DNA from: JANLSE01 sp038214135
GTDB taxonomy: Bacteria > Chloroflexota > Chloroflexia > Chloroflexales > Roseiflexaceae
Length of the DNA: 47,852 nt
Assembly: GCA_038214135.1 (NCBI GenBank)
Contig: JBBQSD010000038.1
Location: 1 to 47,852 of the forward strand
Direction: 5' to 3'
In this document: in pieces, positions 41,533-47,852 of the stretch
Layout of the letters: each line of letters begins with the position of its first letter
Numbering within the stretch: the first letter of the stretch is position 1
Notes under the pieces: generated by a model
What the model saw: the letters and a program-made list of their open reading frames with translations, nothing else
Database searches by the model: none
What the model was told of the DNA's origin: nothing
Position numbers and translations under genes: made by a program

Positions 41533-42795
41533 ATGGCGACTCTGCGAAATATTCTACGGGTGCAAATCCCGCTCTGGTTCGTAGTTCCACTATTTGGGCT
41601 GGCACTGATTGCCGGTGCAGCAGGTGGGTATAGCGGCGCAATGACATTCAGTAGCCCTTGCCCGCTCGCACGCGCTGAGTGTGCCCGTTTTGCCAACTTC
41701 TGGAAGGCCTGGGATATTATCTCGCGTAATTATGTCGACCCAAAATCAATTGACGCAACCAAGATGACAGATGGCGCAATTGCGGGGATGGTTGATAGCC
41801 TTGGCGACACTGGCCATACACGCTACCTGCCACCCGAGGCAGCCAAGGCTGAGCGTGAGGCGCTTGATGGGCGTTTTGAGGGCATCGGCGCATATATTGA
41901 TGTCCGCGATGGCCAACCAGTGATCATCCAACCAATCGAGGGTTCACCAGCCGAAAAAGCTGGCTTAAAGCCTGGCGATCTGATTCTCAAGGTAGATGGC
42001 AAGGATGTGCGGGGTGTGACGATTGATCAACTCCGAACGTTGGTGCGCGGACCGCGTGGCACTCAGGTTGTGCTATCGATCCAGCATGCCGCAGATGCCA
42101 GTGCAGCAGAGATCACGGTAACTCGTGATGAGATCAATGTTCCAGCAGTAAGCTGGCGATTACTCCCAGGGAATGTCGCGCTGATCCGCCTTTCCCAGTT
42201 CTCCGAACGAGCAACAGATGAAATGCGCAAGGCAGTTGCCGATGCACGAGCCAAGGGTGCAACAAGCATTGTTCTGGATCTGCGCAACAATCCTGGCGGG
42301 CTGGTGAATCAGTTAATCGGGGTGGCCAGTGAGTTCTTGCCGAAGGGCACAACTGTTTTGATCGAACAGGGCCGCGATGGCAAACAAGTGCCCTATACAA
42401 CACAGGATGGTGGCACTGCACTCGATCTACCAATGGCAGTCCTGGTCAACAATAATAGCGCCAGTTCGGCTGAAATCCTGGCGGTTGCGCTGAGTGAAGC
42501 CGGGCGTGCCCGTGTAATCGGCGTGCCGACATTTGGAACGGCCACGGTACTGCGATCATTTCGGCTTGATAATGGTGGTGAGCTACGAGTTGGAACGACA
42601 CAATGGCTCACACCAAAGGGAGATCTGGTACGTGGCAAGGGCATCACCCCTGATGAAGTTGTCGAATTGCCGGTTGGAAAAATCCCACTTTCGCCATCTG
42701 AAGCGGCAGCACTGGATCAGGCCGGGTTACAGGCCAGCGGCGATACACAACTGCTACGGGCAATCGATTCGCTAAAATCAGCAGCGAAACCGTGA
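41533..42795 (+). CDS. S41 (C-terminal processing-type) peptidase with altered catalytic Lys
   Basis: 420 residues from ATG 41533 (GAAG upstream, weak). A single N-terminal helix (about 14-36) anchors the protein outside the membrane. A short helical prodomain (WDIISRNYVDP) is followed by a PDZ domain (GIGAYIDVRDGQPVII, then AGLKPGDLILKVDGKDV, about 110-200) and a peptidase core (VLDLRNNPGG, NNNSASSAEILA). The nucleophile Ser311 aligns with Tsp Ser430. The expected Lys and Gln (GKxxxQ) are Thr336 and Leu340 (PTFGTATVL). I have the impression this GT variant recurs in Chloroflexota. It may use another base or act as a chaperone. Confidence 0.87.
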   Translation: MATLRNILRVQIPLWFVVPLFGLALIAGAAGGYSGAMTFSSPCPLARAECARFANFWKAWDIISRNYVDPKSIDATKMTDGAIAGMVDSLGDTGHTRYLPPEAAKAEREALDGRFEGIGAYIDVRDGQPVIIQPIEGSPAEKAGLKPGDLILKVDGKDVRGVTIDQLRTLVRGPRGTQVVLSIQHAADASAAEITVTRDEINVPAVSWRLLPGNVALIRLSQFSERATDEMRKAVADARAKGATSIVLDLRNNPGGLVNQLIGVASEFLPKGTTVLIEQGRDGKQVPYTTQDGGTALDLPMAVLVNNNSASSAEILAVALSEAGRARVIGVPTFGTATVLRSFRLDNGGELRVGTTQWLTPKGDLVRGKGITPDEVVELPVGKIPLSPSEAAALDQAGLQASGDTQLLRAIDSLKSAAKP

Positions 42796-43100
42796 GGTGG
42801 AGTCAGGATTCAGAATACGAAGAACCAAGAACCAAGAATCGAGAATCGAGAATCATGGTAGGGGCGAACCTCGTGTTCGCCCGAAGAAAGCCACCAAATA
42901 CCCAGCGAGGCACCAAGCACCACGGTAGCGGCGAACCTCGTGTTCGCCCGAAGAAGCCACCAACACACATGGATTACAGCCGAGGCATGAGTAACAGGGT
43001 TTGGCAAGCCAATCCCATTAAAAAGCCCTGACCTGTAGTCATGATCTGCGGTCATGAATGGTATAATAGCCACGAATATGTTTCGCCAAGCGAATAGAGA
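42796..43100. other. 305-bp gene-free stretch with tandem and direct repeats
   Basis: It begins with tandem A/G-rich words (GAACCAAGAACCAAGAATC, then GAGAATC copies, 42820-42853). Two direct copies of a 40-bp unit follow (42857-42897 and 42924-42963). Each holds a hairpin-like GGCGAACCTCGTGTTCGCCC core and ends in GCCACCAA. The remainder has the TCATGA pair and the -10 box of the next gene. I see no coding sequence. Confidence 0.75.
43039..43067 (+). promoter_or_regulatory. TATAAT -10 box with two TCATGA half-sites upstream
   Basis: GGTATAATAGCC (-10 at 43062-43067) lies 33 bp before the small ORF at 43101. Two TCATGA words (43039-43044 and 43052-43057) flank the -35 region, 13 bp apart. An operator is possible; no -35 hexamer is recognised. 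Confidence 0.4.
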
Positions 43101-43454
43101 ATGCCAATGAATTCGACACAGAACCAGACACAGCTTGCGGCTGATCTGGCAGCTCTTCCGATTCCCAGCCAGGATCAGGCACGCAACGACGCACTACACC
43201 AGATGGCAAAATCATTCCAGGCGAATGAGCAGATCTGGCTTGTGGAACAGAACTATGATGATGCCCATACCACCTGGCTGTTGGATGTCGTACGGCGTGG
43301 AGCCATGGGGCATTGGGTTCGCCAGCGCTATCGCTTCGATGGTCAGGCGGAAACGCTGTATTTTCTTGGTGAACGGACGCTGAGTGCCGCTGAAGTGAGC
43401 GCGGCGCGTGCGGCGGGTTCGCCGTTTCCGGTTGCGGAATGGCAGGGGAAATAG
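43101..43454 (+). CDS. Hypothetical protein, 117 residues
   Basis: ATG 43101, reached 33 bp after a good -10 box. The sequence is soluble and helical first (DQARNDALHQMAKSF), then beta-rich (IWLVEQNYDD, WLLDVVRRGAMGHWVRQRYRFDG, TLYFLGERTL). I do not recognise a family and see no signal or motif. Ribosome site is weak (AGAGA). It may be real given the promoter and balanced codon use, but it could be lineage-specific. Confidence 0.55.
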   Translation: MPMNSTQNQTQLAADLAALPIPSQDQARNDALHQMAKSFQANEQIWLVEQNYDDAHTTWLLDVVRRGAMGHWVRQRYRFDGQAETLYFLGERTLSAAEVSAARAAGSPFPVAEWQGK

Positions 43455-43483
43455 GGAATTGGCAGAGCCGCGCATTTTGCAGA

Positions 43484-43545
43484 GACCCGATGCATCGCGT
43501 CTGTACCAATCCTGTAATGAGACGCGATGCATCGCGTCTGTATGG
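43484..43545. repeat. Two copies of GAGACGCGATGCATCGCGTCT
   Basis: The palindrome AGACGCGATGCATCGCGTCT and a degenerate first copy (AGACCCGATGCATCGCGTCT) are tandem in the gap before the S9 peptidase gene. Frame of the S9 gene runs through them. Confidence 0.7.
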
Positions 43546-43552
43546 TGCAAGA

Positions 43553-45601
43553 TTGAGTGTTGAGCGGCAGCCATTTGTTATTGAGGATCTTTATGAACTG
43601 GGTTGGGTGGAGAATCCGGCCATCAGCCCCGATGGACGCTGGGTTGCATGGGTGCGTGTCTCGGTCGATAGGGCCGCAAACCGCTACCAACGGGCGATCT
43701 GGCTGAGTTTAGCCGATGGCAGTACAACGCGGCGGCTCACATCTGGCGTACGCAGTGATTCATCCCCACGCTGGAGTCCAGATAGCCAGCAGATTGTATT
43801 TGTTTCCAATCGAGATGGCGATCACGCACAACTGTATCTGATCACCATCACCGGTGGTGAGGCCCGCTGCCTAAGCCACACCCGCCATGGCGTGAGCAGC
43901 CCATCCTGGAGTCCCGATGGCAAGCGGATCGCATTCCTATCCGCATTGAGTATCGCGGAATGTGAACAGGAGGATGCTGGCAACCTGCCGGAGTTACCAA
44001 GCGATGCGTTTGATCGCAAACAAGAGCAGGAACGTCGCGCCCACGCCGAGAAACAGGATCGTGATCCACTGATTGTCAGGAAACTGCCATATCGCAGTGG
44101 AACAACCTATTTTGATCAGCGTAACGATCAGATCCACCTGATCGATGTACCAGCCGATGATGAATGCGATGTTGGCCAAGCCCGCCGGCTCACCGATGGC
44201 GCATTATCATTCGGGCCGCCTGCTTGGTCGCACGATGGTCAATTGCTGATCTCGACGCATGGCCGCGACCCCGATGCCGATACACTGTTCGGGTTTGATG
44301 ATGTTGTGCGAGTGCCAATTCTGACGCATGGCCGTGGCTCGATTGAGCGCCTGACCAGCCCTGGGTTTTCGTATAGCGATCCCAAGCCATCGCCGGATGG
44401 TCGCTGGATCGCTGCGATCTGCCGTGATCAGGGCCGGCCACTGGCTCGGGGGGCTGGGTTGGCGATCATTCCAGTAGCCGGTGGTGCAACGCGATTTCTG
44501 ACAGACAAGAGCGATCTAAATGTCGATGAGTATCGTTGGTCGCCTGATAGCAATGCGCTCCTATTCACAGCAGCCTGGTGGGGCGAGCAACCCGTCTATC
44601 GGGTAGCAATTGATGGTTCATCCATGGTTGTGCCTGCCTACCAACCAGCTGAAACACACTTCGTGAGTGAATTCGATGTTGGTTGCAATGGTAGTGTGGC
44701 ATCAATCGCTGGATCGGATGGCAACCCATGCGAGTTGTATATCGTGCAACCAGATGGAACCGAGTTACGGTTGACTACTATCAGCGAACGAATCATTGCG
44801 ACTCGCATGATCGTTCCATTCGAAGAACTGCGCTATGCTGCACCAGATCGGCAGATTGTGCAGGGTTGGGTGTTGTACCCACCCGACTTCGATCAAACAA
44901 AATTATACCCGCTGGCGATTCATATTCATGGCGGGCCACACCTGATGTGGGCACCCGGCTATCGGGGGATGTGGCACGAATTGCAGGCCAACGCGGCGCG
45001 TGGCTATATCACATTCTTCTGCAACCCGCGTGGTTCGGATGGCTATGGCGAAGCATGGCGTGATGGCGTTCATGGCGCCTGGAGCGCTGCCGCCGATGAT
45101 ATTCTGGCCGGAATCGATCTGCTGATCGCCAGAGGACATGTCGATACCACACGGATCGCTATCGCTGGTGGATCATATGGCGGCTACATGACGGCCTGGC
45201 TGATCGCGCATCAGAATCGCTTCGCCTGTGCCATTGCCGCACGTGGTGTCTATGATCTGATCTCGTTCCATGGAACCAGCGATGCCCACGAACTGATCGA
45301 GTTTGAGTTCGATGGCTTTCCGTGGGAGCAGCACGAATTGCAATGGCAACAATCGCCATTGGCGCATGCACACCGGATTGTGACGCCATTGCTGTTGTTG
45401 CATGCCGAACTGGATTGGCGTGTGCCGATCAGCCAGGCCGAGCAAATGTTCAGCAATCTTCGCCGACGACGTGTACCTGTTGAGCTTGTTCGCTATCCGC
45501 GTGAAGGCCACGAACTGACCCGCAGTGGCGAGCCGGATCACCGCGCTGATCACATGCGCCGATCGTTTGAATGGTTCGACCGCTACTGCCAGCCGCAATA
45601 A
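43553..45601 (+). CDS. S9 prolyl oligopeptidase-family peptidase (acylaminoacyl-peptidase-like)
   Basis: 682 residues from TTG 43553; the open frame starts at 43439, but its first part is repeat DNA. A beta-propeller (about 15-410) shows repeated SPDGRWVAW, SPDSQQIVF and SPDGKRIAF blades. The alpha/beta-hydrolase domain follows, with HIHGGPHLMWAP, GSDGYGEAW and the nucleophile GGSYGGYMTAW, then Asp in HAELDWRVP and His in REGHELTR. It cleaves short peptides in the cytoplasm; there is no signal peptide. The start and ribosome site are weak (GGTG). Confidence 0.9.
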   Translation: MSVERQPFVIEDLYELGWVENPAISPDGRWVAWVRVSVDRAANRYQRAIWLSLADGSTTRRLTSGVRSDSSPRWSPDSQQIVFVSNRDGDHAQLYLITITGGEARCLSHTRHGVSSPSWSPDGKRIAFLSALSIAECEQEDAGNLPELPSDAFDRKQEQERRAHAEKQDRDPLIVRKLPYRSGTTYFDQRNDQIHLIDVPADDECDVGQARRLTDGALSFGPPAWSHDGQLLISTHGRDPDADTLFGFDDVVRVPILTHGRGSIERLTSPGFSYSDPKPSPDGRWIAAICRDQGRPLARGAGLAIIPVAGGATRFLTDKSDLNVDEYRWSPDSNALLFTAAWWGEQPVYRVAIDGSSMVVPAYQPAETHFVSEFDVGCNGSVASIAGSDGNPCELYIVQPDGTELRLTTISERIIATRMIVPFEELRYAAPDRQIVQGWVLYPPDFDQTKLYPLAIHIHGGPHLMWAPGYRGMWHELQANAARGYITFFCNPRGSDGYGEAWRDGVHGAWSAAADDILAGIDLLIARGHVDTTRIAIAGGSYGGYMTAWLIAHQNRFACAIAARGVYDLISFHGTSDAHELIEFEFDGFPWEQHELQWQQSPLAHAHRIVTPLLLLHAELDWRVPISQAEQMFSNLRRRRVPVELVRYPREGHELTRSGEPDHRADHMRRSFEWFDRYCQPQ

Positions 45602-45657
45602 AGGCTGGCCTATATCTTGCAACATGGGTGCTGTAGAAGCGCCCGAAAGAGGACGCG

Positions 45658-45933
45658 ATGCCTGATATTCCGGTTCCGCATGGAACACCAGAGCGGCATG
45701 CGTGGGATGAGCTTTCGGCAGAACAGGTACTCGAACGACTTGTGTATGAGCTGTACGGGCCGCTTAGTGCCCTGGGAATCGATCTCGATCACCTGGCAAC
45801 AGGCACGTTCGAGGATGAGGAATTGATGGAATTGCTGACCCATATGCAGGCTCGGGTGAGCGATCTGAGCAGGCTAGTGGTGGCAATCAAGCGTTACAAT
45901 GCACAGAAGCATAATAAACTAGGAACACATTGA
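45658..45933 (+). CDS. Small HisKA-like helical protein without the phospho-His
   Basis: 91 residues; ATG 45658 has GAGGA at good spacing. The middle reads like a histidine-kinase dimerisation helix pair: ERLVYELYGPLSALGIDLDHL where a kinase would have the H-E-L-R-x-P-L H-box, here Y instead of the phospho-His, then MQARVSDLSRLVVAIKRY as helix II. There is no ATPase domain. The stop overlaps the TTG start of the dynamin-like gene (TTGA), so they are translationally coupled. A membrane- or GTPase-associated adaptor is my inference. Confidence 0.68.
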   Translation: MPDIPVPHGTPERHAWDELSAEQVLERLVYELYGPLSALGIDLDHLATGTFEDEELMELLTHMQARVSDLSRLVVAIKRYNAQKHNKLGTH

Positions 45934-47690
45934 AATTATTTGGATTAACGGCAAAACGGAAGCTCCTCAGCGAGCAACAAGAAGCCTTGCTGACGCAGGA
46001 ACGTGCGGCGTTTGAAGGGTTGCAGATGGCATTGCAATCGTTTGGCGCTGATGTCTCGCCAGCCGACACGCACACCCTTGACGAGAGTATTGCCCATCTG
46101 GGCGAACTGTTTCTGCTTGTGATTGCTGGTGAATTCAATTCTGGCAAATCGAGCTTTATCAACGCCCTGCTTGGCGATAAAGTCGTAGCGGAGGGTGTGA
46201 CACCAACCACCGACCGGATCACGCTGTTGCGCTATGGTGCGACGGCCACGGAAACGCCATTGGGCGATTTTATGGTCGAACGGCAGTTTCCAGCCGATGC
46301 ACTCCAGCGCATGGTTCTTGTCGATACCCCTGGTGCCAACGCGATCATTCGCCGCCACGAAGAATTGACCCGCGAATTCATTCCACGTGCCGATCTTGTG
46401 CTGTTCGTCACATCCGCCGACCGACCGTTCACCGAGAGTGAGCGTGGGTTTCTGGAGGTAATCCGCGAATGGGGCAAGAAGGTTGTGATCGTGTTGAATA
46501 AGGTCGATCTGCTCGAAGACGACGAACGCTTGCAGGTCGAACAGTTTATTCGCGAGAATGTGACCAGGCTGTTTGGGTTCACGCCCGAAATTCTGGCTGT
46601 TTCGGCCCGAACGGCACAGCGCGCGCGGATCAGTGGCGATGAAGCGGAATGGAAGCGCAGCCGTTTCGATGAGGTTGAGCGCTATATCTTCGAGACACTT
46701 GATGAAGAAGAGCGAATACGGCTGAAGCTTTCTTCGCCGCTTGGCGTCGCACAGCGCTTATGCGACAAATACCTGCAGGTGGTCGAAGGGCGCATGGAAC
46801 TGATTCAGCAGGATGTGGCAACGATTGAGAATATCGAACGCCAGCTTGATCTATTCCGCGATGATATTGCCAACGATTTTCATTACCACGAGACTGAAGT
46901 TGCCAATATTTTGGCAGATTTTGAATTGCGTGGGCTGCAGTTCTTCGATGATACGATTAAGGTCACGAATATTCCACGCATGGTGCGCGATTCGGATGGC
47001 ATTCGGGCGCAGTTTGAACAAGAGGTTGTGGCCGAGGTACCGCAGCAGATCGAGACGCGCACACAGGCATTGATCGACTGGATGATCGAGAAGAACCTGC
47101 GCCTCTGGCAATCGATCATGGAATATCTGCGGCGCGAGAAGGTGCCACAGCATCGTGATGGCCTGATTGGCGATGTTGGCGGTTCATTTGAGTATAATCG
47201 TAGCGCGCTGATCGATTCGGTTGCCCATAGTGCCCAGGCCGTTGTGGAGACCTACGACCGTGAGACTGAATCGCGGGCATTGGCCGAGGAAGTGCGCGGT
47301 GCCATCGCCGGCTCGGCACTCGTTGGGATTGGCGCTGTCGGATTGGGGGCCTTGCTAGTAGCATTATTGCACACGGCTGCGCTCGATTTCACTGGTATTC
47401 TGGCCGCCGGAGTGCTGGCGATTGGCGGTTTGTATCTTATTCCCAACAAGCGCCGCCAGGTCAAGAAGCAATTCCGCGAGCGAATAGCCGATTTACGCAG
47501 CAAACTGCAGAGTACTATCCAGCGTGCATTCGAGAATGAATTAGCGCAAATGTTGGTTCGCATTCGTGATGCAATTGCGCCATACACGCGCTTTATTCGT
47601 TCGCAGCGCGAGCAACTGGTGAATGTTCAGCGCAAACTATCCGATGTGGATGTCGAATTAGAGCGCCTACGCGATGCCATCGAACGATGA
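45930..47690 (+). CDS. Dynamin-like GTPase (bacterial dynamin-like protein)
   Basis: 586 residues from TTG 45930 (AGGA at good spacing). GTPase motifs: G1 GEFNSGKSS (about 68-76), G2 Thr in TPTTD, G3 DTPGAN, G4 NKVD. A helical stalk (about 235-460) has a coiled-coil stretch (QDVATIENIERQLDLF). Two close hydrophobic segments (about 447-475 and 477-503) form a paddle-like membrane element, and a second helical part closes the protein (about 510-586). Bacterial dynamins remodel or fuse membranes. The last gene of the HisKA-like/dynamin pair; a hairpin follows. Confidence 0.9.
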   Translation: MKLFGLTAKRKLLSEQQEALLTQERAAFEGLQMALQSFGADVSPADTHTLDESIAHLGELFLLVIAGEFNSGKSSFINALLGDKVVAEGVTPTTDRITLLRYGATATETPLGDFMVERQFPADALQRMVLVDTPGANAIIRRHEELTREFIPRADLVLFVTSADRPFTESERGFLEVIREWGKKVVIVLNKVDLLEDDERLQVEQFIRENVTRLFGFTPEILAVSARTAQRARISGDEAEWKRSRFDEVERYIFETLDEEERIRLKLSSPLGVAQRLCDKYLQVVEGRMELIQQDVATIENIERQLDLFRDDIANDFHYHETEVANILADFELRGLQFFDDTIKVTNIPRMVRDSDGIRAQFEQEVVAEVPQQIETRTQALIDWMIEKNLRLWQSIMEYLRREKVPQHRDGLIGDVGGSFEYNRSALIDSVAHSAQAVVETYDRETESRALAEEVRGAIAGSALVGIGAVGLGALLVALLHTAALDFTGILAAGVLAIGGLYLIPNKRRQVKKQFRERIADLRSKLQSTIQRAFENELAQMLVRIRDAIAPYTRFIRSQREQLVNVQRKLSDVDVELERLRDAIER

Positions 47691-47695
47691 TGGGC

Positions 47696-47712
47696 TTGGG
47701 GCGCGGCCCCAA
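47696..47712 (+). terminator. Hairpin after the dynamin-like gene
   Basis: TTGGGGC-GCG-GCCCCAA, a perfect 7-bp GC stem with a 3-nt loop, 6 bp after the stop. The T-rich tail is poor (AGGCTTTG). Confidence 0.5.
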
Positions 47713-47745
47713 AGGCTTTGCTCATGCCCTAGATTGTATGAGCAT

Positions 47746-47773
47746 TTGACACACGCCAGCGTATGGCGATAAT
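47746..47773 (+). promoter_or_regulatory. Promoter TTGACA-16-GATAAT near the right edge
   Basis: A perfect -35 TTGACA (47746-47751) and GATAAT (47768-47773), with overlapping TATAAT at 47773-47778. It faces the partial gene at 47808. Confidence 0.6.
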
Positions 47774-47807
47774 ATAATTGTCATCTTGTTATTGTGAGAA
47801 TGGCGTT

Positions 47808-47852
47808 ATGCCAAAAATAAACCGTCCTTCTGCACCCACTGCTCTTTCATCA
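47808..47852 (+). CDS. Start of a gene running off the right edge (unknown)
   Basis: ATG 47808 opens a frame with 15 codons to the window edge (MPKINRPSAPTALSS). It follows a strong promoter by about 30 bp, with a weak GAG ribosome site. Too short to identify. Confidence 0.4.
   Translation, partial: MPKINRPSAPTALSS

Overview
The window is about 47.9 kb of dense bacterial chromosome, with moderate GC (roughly 53-55% by eye), short intergenic gaps and genes on both strands. I see no rRNA, tRNA, transposase, phage gene or CRISPR array. Gene content suggests a Chloroflexota bacterium, perhaps class Chloroflexia. Pointers are a GT39-type membrane glycosyltransferase with a C-terminal beta-rich domain, an MscS channel fused to a cyclic-nucleotide domain, an S41 peptidase of the 'GT' variant, many TTG/GTG starts, and intergenic spaces full of short palindromes and A/G-rich tandem words. 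This is inference; no 16S or marker tree was possible.

Layout. 1-4 kb: the 3' end of a PQQ-type sugar dehydrogenase, converging on a pgsA -> AceE-like thiamine-diphosphate enzyme operon. 4.2-8 kb: a GT4 glycosyltransferase translationally coupled to a GT39-like membrane glycosyltransferase that carries an in-frame block of intergenic-type repeats. 8-11.6 kb: Nudix hydrolase -> GH13-like protein lacking the catalytic residues -> sugar-phosphate isomerase-like protein. 11.6-15.5 kb: SH3-like membrane protein, zinc-ribbon DUF4190 protein, trpC, and a two-RCK channel-like protein. The last is divergent from a CNBD-fused MscS channel (15.6-17.2 kb). 17.4-19.9 kb: a tail-anchored pseudokinase with a DnaJ-type zinc finger, followed by a coiled-coil protein ending in an HPD J-domain-like segment. 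20-24.6 kb: bifunctional PBP with PASTA, divergent from ftsY - LysW-like zinc ribbon - lipoprotein. 24.8-31.6 kb: glnA-nfi, a PqqD-like/MEMO fusion, recJ and gltX. 31.7-40.4 kb: a leftward run of MDR dehydrogenase - SPFH protein - PsuK-like kinase - REC-GGDEF-REC regulator - giant TPR protein - conserved hypothetical. 40.5-47.7 kb: fmt, an S41 peptidase, a small unknown protein, an S9 peptidase, a degenerate HisKA-like small protein coupled to a dynamin-like GTPase, and the start of one more gene.

How they work together. Most genes are housekeeping: translation, cell wall, phospholipid, nitrogen assimilation and repair. The least explained parts are (i) the pseudokinase/J-protein pair, which holds the two diagnostic parts of DnaJ (zinc finger and HPD segment) in separate adjacent genes, (ii) the HisKA-like/dynamin pair, (iii) the repeat-invaded glycosyltransferase, and (iv) several enzymes that keep their fold signatures but have lost catalytic residues (GH13-like, kinase, S41). 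A repeated TACAAT -10 box precedes at least six transcription units.
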